A stretch of DNA of 64,000 nucleotides from Leptothrix discophora (GTDB taxonomy: Bacteria > Pseudomonadota > Gammaproteobacteria > Burkholderiales > Burkholderiaceae_C), in NCBI RefSeq assembly GCF_030705305.1, contig NZ_JAUZEE010000001.1:744001-808000 (forward strand). The letters run 5' to 3'. Both the position numbers and the translations under genes were made by a program. Of this stretch, positions 33,929 through 43,152 are shown one piece after another (position 1 is the first letter of the stretch; the number at the start of each line of letters is the position of its first letter). The notes beneath the pieces are model-generated. The model saw only the letters and a list, made by a program, of their open reading frames with translations, was not told the DNA's origin and did not search any database.

Positions 33929-36289
33929 TCAGGAGACCACGCTGAACGGGCCACGCCCGGCATGCGCCGGCTGGCCCATGCCGCCGGGCGGACCGACGTA
34001 GAGGCCGGTGTTCAGCGAGCCCGGCGTGACCCCCGGCTGGGCCGCCTGCTGCGGCAGCGCCGCACCGGGCTTGGGTCCGCCGGCCAGCGCCTGCAGCACC
34101 TGCAGCTTGGGGCCGTCGATGACGACCTTGCCGGCGTCGACCACGACGATGCGGTCGACCAGTTCCAGCAGCGCCGGCCGGTGCGTGACCACGACCAGCG
34201 TGCGCCCCTTCACCAGTGGCTTGAGCTGGGCGATGAACTGCATCTCGCTCTGCGCGTCCATCGAGCTGGTCGGCTCGTCCATCAAGAGCACCTTCGGGCT
34301 GGTGACCAGGCAGCGCGCCAGCGCGACCAGCTGACGCTGGCCACCCGAGAGCATGCGACCGCCCTCGCCCACCGGCATGTCGATGCCCCGCGGATGCGCG
34401 GCGGCCACGCGGTCCAGGCCGGTCAGGCGCAGCACCTCGGCCAGCGTGTGCGTGCTGGCATGGGCGCGGCTGAGGAGGATGTTGTCGCGCAGCGATCCGC
34501 TGAACAGGCGCGGCTCCTGGGCCACGAAGCCGACCTGGGCGCGGAAGTCGGCCGGGTCGATCTGGCGCAGGTCGATGCCGTCGACCTCGGTGTAGCCCTC
34601 GGTGGGCAGGTAGAGGCCGCCCAGCAGGCGCAGCACCGTGCTCTTGCCGCTGCCGATCTTGCCGAGGATGGCGACGCGCTCGCCGGCCTCGATGCGCAGG
34701 TTCACGCCCTTGAGCACGCTCGGCCCCTGGGTCGTGCCGCCGCTGGCGTTGGCCTGGCTGTAGGCGAAACCGACGTCGCGCAGGCCGACCTGGCCGGCGA
34801 TGCGCGCACGCGGCAGGTAGGCATGGGCGGGATCACGCTCGCTGGGCTGGGCCATCAGTTGGTCGAGCATGCGCAGCGCGGCGCGGGCGCCCTGGTAGCG
34901 CGAGGCCAGGCTGACGACGCCACCCAGCGGGGCGACGACGCGGCCGGCGAACATCACCGCCGAGATCAGCGCACCGGCCGTCAGGTGGCCATCGGCGATC
35001 AGGTGCACGCCCCAGACCAGCATCGCCACCGTGATGATCTGCTGCGACACCATGGTCAGGTTGTTGACCCAGCTCGACAGCGCCCGGGCACGCAGCGCGG
35101 CCTGGGCGGCCATCGCGTTGCTTTCCTCGTACTGGCGCTGGAAATGGCCCTGGGCGCTGGCAGCGCGCACGGTCTCGATGCCTTCCATCGACTCGATGAC
35201 GATGCCCTGCATGTCGGCCTGCTGGCGCTGGTTGGCCGTCGAGGCCTTGCGCAGCACGTGCTGCACGCCCACCGTCATCGCCAGGATCAGCGGCACGGCC
35301 ACCAGCAGCACGATCACCAGCTCGCCGCCGACGAACCAGATCATGCCGATGAACAGGAAGATGAACGGCAGGTCGCTGATCGCCGACATCGTCGCCGAGG
35401 TCGAGAAGTCGCGCACCACCTCCAGCTGGGCCAGGTGGTGGGCGAACGAGCCGGACGACTCGGGCCGGTTCTCCAGCCGCACCGACAGCGCCTTGCGGAA
35501 CAGGATCGCGCCCAGCGCCAGGTCGGCCTTCTTGCCGGCCTGGTCGATCAGGTGGCTGCGCAGCTGGCGCGAGATCAGGTCGAAGACGATCGCCAGGCCC
35601 GCACCGGCGGCCAGCGACCACAGGGTCACGAAGGCCTGGTTGGGGATCACGCGGTCGTAGACGACGGAGGTGAACAGGCCGATGAAGAGCATCAGCACGT
35701 TGCTCAGCAGCGCCGCCAGCATCGCACCGCGGTAGTACGGCATGAAGCGGCGCAGCGTGCTCCAGAGCCAGTGGCCGCCGGGGTTGAGCAGGTCCTCGTC
35801 GGCGCGACGACCGGCCAGCGGCGCACCGAGGCGCGGCGTGGCCATGAGCACGTGGCCGGAGTACTCGGCCTGGAGTTCGGCCTCGCTGGCGAGCACCTCC
35901 ACCGGCGCCCCGCCCGCCTCGCCCGGCGGCATCAGCATGCGGTAGGCGACCTGCTGGCCACGCACCACCCGCTCGACCAGCACGCAGGCATCGCCGTTGC
36001 GCAGCAGCAGGATGGCCGGCAGCAGCAGCGCCAGGATCTGGCGCGGCTCGCGCTCGACCACGCTGGCGTTGAAGCCGGCCGCATCGAGCACCCGCACCGC
36101 CAGCGGCGGCGTCAGGGTCTGGGCGATGCCCAGGCCGTCCAGCAGCGACTGCGGGGTGCGCTGGACGCCGTGGTGCCGGACCAGCCAGAGCACGGCACCG
36201 AGCAGCGCGTCGTCCATGCTGTCGACGGCGGCACCGCCACCGTTCGCGTGGGCGTCCGGCGCAAGGGCGTGGGCAGCGGCTGAGGTCAT
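33929..36289 (-). CDS. Type I secretion ABC transporter with degenerate C39-like domain (LapB-like)
   Basis: A 786-residue inner membrane exporter. Residues 20-150 form a peptidase-C39-like domain that lacks the catalytic Cys, as in transporters of giant RTX adhesins. A six-helix membrane domain follows (about 185-480). The nucleotide-binding domain has Walker A GKIGSGKST (near 543), signature LSGGQRQLVALAR and Walker B VLLMDEPTSSMD. A Gly/Pro-rich tail of about 45 residues follows. I start it at 36289 (MTSAAAHAL). It is separated by 190 bases from the glycosyltransferase gene upstream. Its cargo is not adjacent; the only good candidate in the window is the giant octad-repeat protein. Confidence 0.93.
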   Translation of the reverse strand: MTSAAAHALAPDAHANGGGAAVDSMDDALLGAVLWLVRHHGVQRTPQSLLDGLGIAQTLTPPLAVRVLDAAGFNASVVEREPRQILALLLPAILLLRNGDACVLVERVVRGQQVAYRMLMPPGEAGGAPVEVLASEAELQAEYSGHVLMATPRLGAPLAGRRADEDLLNPGGHWLWSTLRRFMPYYRGAMLAALLSNVLMLFIGLFTSVVYDRVIPNQAFVTLWSLAAGAGLAIVFDLISRQLRSHLIDQAGKKADLALGAILFRKALSVRLENRPESSGSFAHHLAQLEVVRDFSTSATMSAISDLPFIFLFIGMIWFVGGELVIVLLVAVPLILAMTVGVQHVLRKASTANQRQQADMQGIVIESMEGIETVRAASAQGHFQRQYEESNAMAAQAALRARALSSWVNNLTMVSQQIITVAMLVWGVHLIADGHLTAGALISAVMFAGRVVAPLGGVVSLASRYQGARAALRMLDQLMAQPSERDPAHAYLPRARIAGQVGLRDVGFAYSQANASGGTTQGPSVLKGVNLRIEAGERVAILGKIGSGKSTVLRLLGGLYLPTEGYTEVDGIDLRQIDPADFRAQVGFVAQEPRLFSGSLRDNILLSRAHASTHTLAEVLRLTGLDRVAAAHPRGIDMPVGEGGRMLSGGQRQLVALARCLVTSPKVLLMDEPTSSMDAQSEMQFIAQLKPLVKGRTLVVVTHRPALLELVDRIVVVDAGKVVIDGPKLQVLQALAGGPKPGAALPQQAAQPGVTPGSLNTGLYVGPPGGMGQPAHAGRGPFSVVS

Positions 36290-36479
36290 CGTGCAGGTGG
36301 GGACTCGTGTCGATCGGCACGCGCCCTCGACGTGGCACGCACCGGGCTCGCCCATCGTGGGTCCGCCAGGTCCAACTGTGGCCCAGCCTGTTCTGATGCA
36401 GCGGGTGGAAAAGGGGGGGCCGGAGGGGCTTGATCCGGGCCGTCAGGACGCGCCGGCAGCGGGCGGTCGATCGCGGTTC

Positions 36480-37700
36480 CTAGAGGCGCTGGAGCATCGC
36501 CTCGATCCCGTCCACCACCTTCGGGTAGCCGGAATGCGCCATGACGTCGCGCTGGACCGCCTCGATCAGCAGGCGGCGCTGGGTGGCATGGCGAGGGTTG
36601 CTGAAGTGGCGCACGCGGTCGTGCAGCTCGTCCGGCGTCGCGTAGCTGATGGCGGCGTGTTCGCGGGTCAGCTCGGGCAGGCCGGGGCGGCGATCGGTCA
36701 GGCACAGGCCGCCGGCCATGAAGACGTCGTGGACCCGGTTGACCACGGCATGGTCGAACTGCAGCGAGCTGATGTTGATGCTGCAGGCGCTGCTGCGGTA
36801 GATGCCGTGGACGGTCGCGTCGTCGTAGACCGGCGGCTCATGGCGGATGCCGTGGCCCAGCGTGGCCTGCCGGTCGACGCGGTGCAGGTAGGCCGGATCG
36901 CCACCGTAGACGGTGACATCGGTCATGCCGGCCTCGGCGGCCTGTTCGAGCAGGCGGCCGCGGAAGGCCATCGTGCGCAGGTTGCACTGGCCACGCAGCC
37001 AGTGGACGTAGGCCTGGCGCGAGACGCCGACGTCGCTGGCATCGGGCATGCCGCTGAAGGCCGCCAGGCTGCGGTCGACCCAGGGCAGCAGCGCCGGGTG
37101 CAGCGGCGTGTCGAGCTGGGCGCTGCGTTGTTCCAGCAGGCCAGCCAGCAGCTGTTCGAGCGAGGCGCTTGCCATCCTCGGCTGGTAGGACCAGGGCAGT
37201 GCATGGCCGACGAAGCTGGCGCCATGGCGGCAGTCGCCCGTGTCCAGCGGCGGGGTCGGCGCGAACTCGCTGGCATGGGGCACCCAGGCCGCTCGCTCGA
37301 TGCCGACGGCGGCCAGCGCGGTGACGCTGTCAGGCTCGATGCACAGGTGGGCGGAGCGATCGGCGACGCGCTGCCAGGCCCGCAGGCGTGACTGCGCGGC
37401 CTCGAAGCTCAGGCCGCCGAGCAGGGCATCCTGGTGCAGGAAGATCAGCCGACCGGGGAAGTCCTCGAAGAAGTGGCCGGCGCGCGCATCGGCACGCTGC
37501 TGGATCACGTTCGATCCGGCGGTCGACAGGTAGACGGCCTGTGGCTGTCCGCGCAGGAACTCGGGGAAGGTCGTGGTGCTGAAGCCCGCCGGCTTGACCA
37601 GCATGACCTCGTGGCCACGCCGGGCCAGCTCCTGGCCCAGCGCCCGGGCGATGCGGGCATAGATCGGCGTGGGGGACTCTTCGAGGAAGAAGACGGGCAT
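36480..37700 (-). CDS. Glycosyltransferase, CgeB-like (Glyco_trans_1_2)
   Basis: A 406-residue protein with a GT-B look. The N-terminal strand MPVFFLEESPTPIYARIARALGQELARRGHEV begins a Rossmann domain, and the C-terminal half carries the CgeB-type blocks YRSSACSINISSLQFDHAVVNRVHDVFMAGGLCLTDRRPGL and ISYATPDELHDRV. The family transfers sugars onto proteins or polymers; sugar and acceptor are unknown. It lies in a minus-strand row with two other transferase-like genes and glf, 190 bases before the secretion genes. The start at 37700 lacks a clear ribosome site. Confidence 0.8.
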   Translation of the reverse strand: MPVFFLEESPTPIYARIARALGQELARRGHEVMLVKPAGFSTTTFPEFLRGQPQAVYLSTAGSNVIQQRADARAGHFFEDFPGRLIFLHQDALLGGLSFEAAQSRLRAWQRVADRSAHLCIEPDSVTALAAVGIERAAWVPHASEFAPTPPLDTGDCRHGASFVGHALPWSYQPRMASASLEQLLAGLLEQRSAQLDTPLHPALLPWVDRSLAAFSGMPDASDVGVSRQAYVHWLRGQCNLRTMAFRGRLLEQAAEAGMTDVTVYGGDPAYLHRVDRQATLGHGIRHEPPVYDDATVHGIYRSSACSINISSLQFDHAVVNRVHDVFMAGGLCLTDRRPGLPELTREHAAISYATPDELHDRVRHFSNPRHATQRRLLIEAVQRDVMAHSGYPKVVDGIEAMLQRL

Positions 37701-37753
37701 GCTGGATCGACGGGGTGGATTCGGTTCAGGGCATGGCGCGGTTCTGGCCGCGC

Positions 37754-39184
37754 TCAGGCTTCGGGCAGCGCGTAGTCCTCGCGTGCGACGCGGGCGAGCG
37801 TGCGTTCGGCCAGGCTGGTCTCGACCTTGCGCAGGACCACGCGGACCTCGTGCGGCACGGCCTCGCGGCTGGGCAGGCCGCAGGCGTCCAGCGCCAGGGT
37901 CGAGGTGAGCGCCAGGCGGTGGCCGAACCAGCCGCTGCGCCAGAAGGCGCCGGTCTGCGCGGCCAGCCGCTCGCGCACCTGGCCGGGGCTCAGACCGGGT
38001 GCGCGCAACACCAGCACGCCGCCAGGCTGCAGCAGCGTCATCGCGTGGTCGAAGGTGCGCCGCAGCGCGGGCGAGTCGTCCAGCGCCAGCGTTCCGACGT
38101 CGACCTGGGCGCACTGTCCCGCACGCTGCGCCAACAGGGCGGCCACGGCGGCGTGGGTATCGGCCGGGTCGGCCAGGCCAAGGAGGTGGTCAGGCTGACG
38201 CAGCGCATCGGGATCGACGTTGAGCCAGCCTGGGCGATGCCCCTGCCGCGCCATGTCGGCATTGACGCGGTCCGGCGCGGGCCGCGCCCGGCGCGTCGTC
38301 GCGGCCTGGGCGACCAGGGCGTCGAAGGCCGCCCATTCGCCGTCCGTCGACTGGCGCGCATGGGCGTCCAGGCCGGCTTGCAGGCGCGCGAACAAGGCCG
38401 GCTGGTTCCATGTGGCGGCCCCGAACACGTCGGCGCTGCGATCGGGGCTGACGCACAGCAGCGTCTCGCGCCACAGCGGATCGATGCGGGTGCTGTCGGC
38501 CAGCTCGGCGATCACCGGGGTGCCCTGCGCCACCGTGCGCATCGCCGTGACGCTGTCGGGACGCCCCTGCGCGTCCTCCGGCAGCAGCAGCACGGCACGG
38601 GCGTTGCGCACCAGTTCGTCGCGCTCGGGGCCATGCACGGCGTCGTCCATGCGGGCCACGCGCACACCCAGGGCCTGCAGGGCCTGCAGCCGCTGGATGC
38701 GCCAGGGCGTCAGGCGGCCGATGTGCAGCAGCTCGATGGCGCGATCGGCCAGCGGCCGGTGGGCCAGGTCCGCCGACGGGGCGGCGGCCACCGAGGGGTG
38801 CAGCAGCGTGACCTGGCCGGTGGCGACCGCCGCATGCAGCGGCAGGTTGGCGGCGTCCAGCTCCAGCACCGGCATCTCCTGCAGCAGCCTGAGGTAGTGC
38901 GGCGACAGCGGCGACAGCGGCGAGCCGCCCTGCCCCAGCGGCTCGGCGTTGACCAGCACGCAGGCGGCGTCGGTCCAGGCCGAGGGATCAACGGCCCGGT
39001 GCGCGCCGATCACCAGGTTGACGGCCGTGTCGCTGAGCCGGTTGCGGGCCAGCGTGACCGGGCCGCGACCGCTGCGCTGCAGCGCCGTGCGCAGCATCAG
39101 CGCGATGTCCAGGCCGGCCAGCGCCTGCAGTTGTTCGGCGGGCCGTCCGGCGGGGTGGACAACGCAGAGGTGGATGGCGTGCAT
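37754..39184 (-). CDS. Putative glycosyltransferase with methyltransferase-like C-terminus
   Basis: A 476-residue protein that I recognise only in part. The middle (about residues 150-270) resembles a GT-B second domain: ELLHIGRLTPWRIQRLQALQALG, an ARAVLLLPED strand and TVAQGTPVIAELADSTRI. The C-terminal 130 residues look like a SAM methyltransferase remnant (DVGTLALDDSPALRRTFDHAMTLLQPGGVLVLRAPG), but the glycine-rich SAM motif is not evident. The ATG at 39184 has GGAG upstream. Spacing of 46 and 53 bases to its neighbours places it within the glf-to-T1SS operon. Role in glycan assembly inferred from context. Confidence 0.6.
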   Translation of the reverse strand: MHAIHLCVVHPAGRPAEQLQALAGLDIALMLRTALQRSGRGPVTLARNRLSDTAVNLVIGAHRAVDPSAWTDAACVLVNAEPLGQGGSPLSPLSPHYLRLLQEMPVLELDAANLPLHAAVATGQVTLLHPSVAAAPSADLAHRPLADRAIELLHIGRLTPWRIQRLQALQALGVRVARMDDAVHGPERDELVRNARAVLLLPEDAQGRPDSVTAMRTVAQGTPVIAELADSTRIDPLWRETLLCVSPDRSADVFGAATWNQPALFARLQAGLDAHARQSTDGEWAAFDALVAQAATTRRARPAPDRVNADMARQGHRPGWLNVDPDALRQPDHLLGLADPADTHAAVAALLAQRAGQCAQVDVGTLALDDSPALRRTFDHAMTLLQPGGVLVLRAPGLSPGQVRERLAAQTGAFWRSGWFGHRLALTSTLALDACGLPSREAVPHEVRVVLRKVETSLAERTLARVAREDYALPEA

Positions 39185-39230
39185 GCGGGCTCCGGAACAG
39201 GAACGGGAACGAGGTCGGGAACGGGATCGG

Positions 39231-40220
39231 TCAGGCGGCCGCGCGCAGCTCGCGCTTCTGGTGCAGGCGCGCCTCCAGCGTGGCGAGCAGGACATGGACC
39301 TCGTCGAAGAAGACCTCGCGCTGGCCGGCGATCCAGCGTCGATAGGGCTCGAAGCGGGCGCTCAGGCGGTCGTGGTCGTTCATGGCGGTCTCGATGCGGC
39401 GCAGCACCAGCGGCACGGCCATCGCCTGGCGCTCGTCGAACTTGAAGCCGGCCGGCAGCGGCAGGTCCTCGTCGAAGGCGGCGCTGCCCTGGGTGCCGGT
39501 GACGACCACGCAGCCGCACAGCGCGGCCTCGCGCGGGATGCGGTCGCGTCCGGGATGCGAACCGAAGTCGATGTAGACCTTGGCCCGCCCCAGCAGGCCG
39601 GCGACCTCGACCGGCGTCATGTTCTGGATCGGCACCCAGCGGACATGCGCTGGCGCGGCGGCCATCAGCGCGCGGGTGAACTCCAGGCCCTTCTTCGGAT
39701 TGAAGGCGACGATGTCCTCCTTGACCGAGCCGCGCACCGCGTTCGCCCGCTCGACCAGTTCGTCGCGGATGTAGTCGGTCAGCATCAGCGAGTCCAGGCC
39801 CTGATCGGCCAGCCAGCGGCGGGCGTATTCGGACTGGGCGACGTGAACGACCTGCTGGGCCGGGTCCAGCACGAAGTCAAAGGGGCTGGCCGCACCGGGC
39901 GACGGCCGCGACTGCTCGGCGAAGTTGCGGTAGTGGTCCACGCTGAGCCAGCTCAGCACGCGGGTGGCGTGCTGCAGGCCCTGCAGCGCCGGCGCGGTGG
40001 TTTCGGCGGCGATGACGACGCTGTCGGGCGTGTCGGCCACGCGCAGCGCGGTGCGCGGCGCGTACATGCGGAAGACCGGCGGGGTCGGGTCGGGATGGCC
40101 TTCGGGCGCGTAGACCATGGCCATGTCGTAGCCCAGGCGCTGGCCGGCATCGACCAGCTGATGCAGCGCCTCGGGGCCGCCGGTCACGGTGGTGGCCGGG
40201 CAGAGCACGTGGACCTTCAT
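39231..40220 (-). CDS. Putative glycosyltransferase, GT-B fold
   Basis: A 329-residue protein beginning MKVHVLCPATTVTGGPEALHQLVDAGQRLGY, the usual Gly-rich acceptor side of a GT4/GT1-like enzyme, and carrying FNPKKGLEFTRALM, VYIDFGSHPGRDRIPREAALCGCVVV and a C-terminal helix pair. The last block is the nucleotide-sugar site pattern of several capsule and protein glycosyltransferases. GAGGAAAG precedes the start. The ATG overlaps the glf stop in ATGA, so the enzyme is made together with the UDP-galactofuranose supply and may be a galactofuranosyltransferase. That link is inferred. Confidence 0.75.
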   Translation of the reverse strand: MKVHVLCPATTVTGGPEALHQLVDAGQRLGYDMAMVYAPEGHPDPTPPVFRMYAPRTALRVADTPDSVVIAAETTAPALQGLQHATRVLSWLSVDHYRNFAEQSRPSPGAASPFDFVLDPAQQVVHVAQSEYARRWLADQGLDSLMLTDYIRDELVERANAVRGSVKEDIVAFNPKKGLEFTRALMAAAPAHVRWVPIQNMTPVEVAGLLGRAKVYIDFGSHPGRDRIPREAALCGCVVVTGTQGSAAFDEDLPLPAGFKFDERQAMAVPLVLRRIETAMNDHDRLSARFEPYRRWIAGQREVFFDEVHVLLATLEARLHQKRELRAAA

Positions 40221-41377
40221 GCGACGCTTTCCTCGGCCTGGACGGCGGTGGCGGTGTTGACCGGCGGGGCCAGCTCGGCGAGCAGTTCCTCGCAGGCATG
40301 CAGCGCGGCGGCCACGACCTGGTCCATGTTGTAGTAGCGGTACTGGGCCAGCCGGCCGACGAAGAGCACGCCGCGCGTGGCCTCGGCCTCGGCCATGGCC
40401 TGGTACTGCTTGTACAGCGCCTCGTTCTCGGCCGCCGGGATCGGGTAGTACGGATCGCCCTCGTCGGTCGGGAACTCGCGCACCAGCGACGTGCCGGCAT
40501 GGTCCTGACCGGTCAGGTGACGGAACTCGGTCTCGCGGGTGTAGCCATGTTCGTTCGGATGGTTGACCGTGCCGACCGGCAGCTGCAGCGCATCGACGTC
40601 CGCGACATGGCGGTGCTCGAAACGCAGTGACCGGTAGGGCAGCTTGCCCAGCACGCCACCGAAGTACTCGTCGATCGGGCCGCTGTAGACCAGCCGGTCC
40701 CAGCCGTCGACCGGGTCGTCCTGGCGCAGGTCGCGCCAGTCGGTCTCCAGGCTGACGCGGATGGCCGGATGGTCCAGCAGGCGCTCGAACAGCCGGGTGT
40801 AGCCCTCGGCGGGCATGCCCTGGTGACGGTCGGTGAAGTAGCGGTCGTCGTCGTTGGTGCGCGTCGGGATGCGCGCGGCCACGCCGGCCGACAGCTCGCC
40901 CAGGTCCCGGCCCCACTGCTTGCGGGTGTAGCCGCGGAAGAACTTGTCGCACAGCTCGCGGCCGACCGAGTTCAGCACCACGTCCTCGCTGGTGCGCAGG
41001 TTCTCGCGCGGCTCGCGCACCCGCTCCAGGAAGGCGGCCACGCCGGCCTCGTCCAGGTCCAGGCCGTAGAGGGTGTTGATGGTCGTGCGGTTGATCGGGA
41101 TCGGAACCCGCTTGTTGTCGACCGAGGCCAGTACGCGGTGCTCGTAGGCACGCCAGGCGGTGAAGCGCGAGAGGTAGTCGAAGACCTTGTCGCTGTTGGT
41201 GTGGAAGATGTGCGGACCGTAGCGGTGCACCAGCACGCCATGCTCGTCGAGGTGGTCGTAGGCATTGCCGGCGATGTGCTCGCGGCGGTCGACGACGTGG
41301 ACGTCATGGCCGGCCTCGGCCAGCTGGCGGGCGCAGGTGGCCCCGGCAAAACCGGCTCCGACGACGAGAAAACGCAT
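40217..41377 (-). CDS. glf: UDP-galactopyranose mutase
   Basis: A 386-residue flavoenzyme converting UDP-galactopyranose to UDP-galactofuranose. The FAD Rossmann motif GAGFAGA (residues 7-13), the REHIAGNAYDHLDEHG block, YGPHIFHT, the active-site region FFRGYTRKQWG and the C-terminal GRLAQYRYYNMDQVVAAAL are all characteristic. The start at 41377 (MRFLVVGAG) has CAGGAG upstream. It is the first gene of a minus-strand run through three transferase-like genes into the type I secretion genes, so galactofuranose is a likely part of the glycan made here. Confidence 0.96.
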   Translation of the reverse strand: MRFLVVGAGFAGATCARQLAEAGHDVHVVDRREHIAGNAYDHLDEHGVLVHRYGPHIFHTNSDKVFDYLSRFTAWRAYEHRVLASVDNKRVPIPINRTTINTLYGLDLDEAGVAAFLERVREPRENLRTSEDVVLNSVGRELCDKFFRGYTRKQWGRDLGELSAGVAARIPTRTNDDDRYFTDRHQGMPAEGYTRLFERLLDHPAIRVSLETDWRDLRQDDPVDGWDRLVYSGPIDEYFGGVLGKLPYRSLRFEHRHVADVDALQLPVGTVNHPNEHGYTRETEFRHLTGQDHAGTSLVREFPTDEGDPYYPIPAAENEALYKQYQAMAEAEATRGVLFVGRLAQYRYYNMDQVVAAALHACEELLAELAPPVNTATAVQAEESVA

Positions 41378-41614
41378 GCTGAGACTCCTGGCAGGTACGG
41401 GGGTGGAGGAAGCGACGTCAACGTCCATGCGGGACTGCCGGCTTTCACTTTTCTCACCTGGGACTCTAGGCAGCTGCCGGTTCGGCAATGCGTGGATATC
41501 GGCCCGCTCTGGCCGCCATTTCCCTGACCGGCTCGGCCCGCTAGCGTCCGGCTGAAGGGCTGGCCTGCGGCGATCCGTGTCGAAGCGGTCACGTTCGGCA
41601 CCGGAATCGGGTGC

Positions 41615-41638
41615 GCCGATTGACAGGCGTCAATCGGC
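41615..41638. promoter_or_regulatory. Crp/Fnr-type box (TTGAC-N4-GTCAA) upstream of the copper/redox genes
   Basis: The arms GCCGATTGAC and GTCAATCGGC enclose AGGC, a 10-bp perfect palindrome whose core TTGAC-AGGC-GTCAA fits the TTGAT-N4-ATCAA class of Fnr, Anr and Dnr sites. It lies 40 bases before the DUF2946 gene and about 590 before a Crp/Fnr-type regulator gene, and also in the divergent gap with glf (41378-41677, which holds no gene). A second palindrome, ATCGGCC-C-GGCCGAT, follows at 41633-41647. Confidence 0.6.
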
Positions 41639-41677
41639 CCGGCCGATCGCGCCTGATCGGCCTCTAGACTTCCGCCT

Positions 41678-42124
41678 GTGCAGCCCAAGCCGTCCCGCTC
41701 CCCCCTGACCCCGGCCTTGCCACGCCACGGCGCGGTGCCGTCGGCCAGGGGCTGGCTGCGCGCCTGGCTCATCGTCCTGGCGCTCCTGTGGAGCGGTGCC
41801 ATGCCGGGCTGGGGCCTGGTGCTGCAGGGATCGAGCGGCCTTGCGCCGTCAGACCTGTCGGATTGGTGTGCCACCGCCGTGCCGGACCGCGGCGACACGG
41901 GCCTGCCCGCCACCGACGGGACCGGCCTGCCCGCCCTCGAACATGGCCAGGTCCACTGCGCGCTCTGCCTCGGCGCGGCCACGCTGCCCGACCTGCCCGT
42001 CGTAGCTGTGCCGGCGGTCCGCCCGGTCATCGGTCCGGGCTGGACGCTGACGATCGATCCCGCCCGCCAGGGCCTGCAGCCCTGGCGCCAGCCGCACCCG
42101 CGCGGCCCTCCCGCATCCGCCTGA
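41678..42124 (+). CDS. DUF2946-like small membrane-anchored protein
   Basis: A 148-residue protein with a basic start, one hydrophobic segment (LRAWLIVLALLWSGAMPGWGLVL) and a HCALCLGA motif near residue 93, the HxxC layout of DUF2946. Such genes often lie beside copper or TonB genes, but no function is proven. The only start is a GTG at 41678. It lies just downstream of the Fnr-type box and 107 bases before the Crp/Fnr gene. The Pro-rich tail (PWRQPHPRGPPASA) is probably disordered. Confidence 0.65.
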   Translation: MQPKPSRSPLTPALPRHGAVPSARGWLRAWLIVLALLWSGAMPGWGLVLQGSSGLAPSDLSDWCATAVPDRGDTGLPATDGTGLPALEHGQVHCALCLGAATLPDLPVVAVPAVRPVIGPGWTLTIDPARQGLQPWRQPHPRGPPASA

Positions 42125-42231
42125 GACCCCGTCCCGCGTCGCTCCCGCCGGCCCGATCAAGGCCAGCCGCGACCCTCTTCCCAACGACGGCTGCCGCCCC
42201 CTGCGGTCGTGCGCCGTCCAGGAGCTCAGGC

Positions 42232-43011
42232 ATGCAAGTTCTTCCCAACCCGAGCGGCGCCCTGGCGCCCTCCCTTGTCCATCTGGGTCTGGCGCGTCCA
42301 TCTCCGCTGGGCACGTCCTCGCTGCACCCGCCGAGGCTGCACGACAGCCACCCGGCCCACGGCGGCCTGCCCGCCCACCGGCCCAGCGGTGCCGGCGCCG
42401 TCCAGCCGCGTCGCGTGCTGCAGGCCGGTCAGGAGATCGACACCTTCCGCACGCTGGTGCTGCCGCATGTGCTGGTCTCGGGCGTGGCCATCAGCCGCCG
42501 CCCGGTTGACCCGCACGAGGACCTGCAACTGCTGCAGCCGGGCGACCTGATCGGGCTGGAGACCTTCCAGGTCCGGCCCGGTGAACGGCGCGTGCTGGCG
42601 CTGGTCGACTGCGAACTCGCCCCGCTGCGCCGCATGAGCGACACCGAATGGCGCGAGCTGCTGCTGCACGCCCTGCTGCGTCGCCAGTCCGAACCCGGCC
42701 TGGCCGGCCTGCGGGTCGGACCGGTGGGCGAGCGGGTGCGGCGGCTCTTGCTGCTGCTGGCGCAAGCCGGCCAGCCGGCCCCGCCAACCGACGGCGCACT
42801 GGCCACCTGCGAGCTGCCACCGCTGACCCTGATGGCTGCGATCACCGGCTCGACCCAGGAGACGGTCTGCCGCGTGGTGTCCGGCCTGCGCAAGCTGGGC
42901 CTGCTGGAAGAAGCCGGCGGCCGTCGCCTGCGGCTGATGCCCGGCCTGAGACTGTCGGCCGGGGAATTGCCTGGCAAGGCGTCCAAGCGTCGGGCGAAGG
43001 CCGCAGCCTGA
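42232..43011 (+). CDS. Crp/Fnr-family transcriptional regulator
   Basis: A 259-residue regulator. The C-terminal winged helix has the Crp/Fnr pattern (LTLMAAITGSTQETVCRVVSGLRKLGLLEEAGGRRLRL), and the preceding helices VGERVRRLLLLLA match the HTH_CRP entry. The N-terminal beta-roll is short and poorly conserved; the usual Fnr iron-sulfur Cys cluster is absent (its few Cys lie in the second half), so it probably does not sense oxygen as Fnr does. AGGAG precedes the ATG. The box at 41615-41638 may be its own target. It may govern the DUF2946 and csp1 neighbours. Confidence 0.85.
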   Translation: MQVLPNPSGALAPSLVHLGLARPSPLGTSSLHPPRLHDSHPAHGGLPAHRPSGAGAVQPRRVLQAGQEIDTFRTLVLPHVLVSGVAISRRPVDPHEDLQLLQPGDLIGLETFQVRPGERRVLALVDCELAPLRRMSDTEWRELLLHALLRRQSEPGLAGLRVGPVGERVRRLLLLLAQAGQPAPPTDGALATCELPPLTLMAAITGSTQETVCRVVSGLRKLGLLEEAGGRRLRLMPGLRLSAGELPGKASKRRAKAAA

Positions 43012-43152
43012 ACGAAACCATCCGGTCGGAGTGGCGGAGCACGCGCGTCAGCCCGCGCTCGGCTGCCCAAGCTGGAAAACCGAGACAGCGGCGGTGAGAA
43101 TGAAAAAACGGCCGCTGAAGACGCGGCCCATCCAACCATCCGGAGGAAAACC

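Noticed and set aside
42232..43011. Calling the Crp/Fnr regulator a true oxygen-sensing Fnr
   Set aside because: The N-terminal Cys cluster required for the iron-sulfur sensor is absent, so only the wider family is supported.
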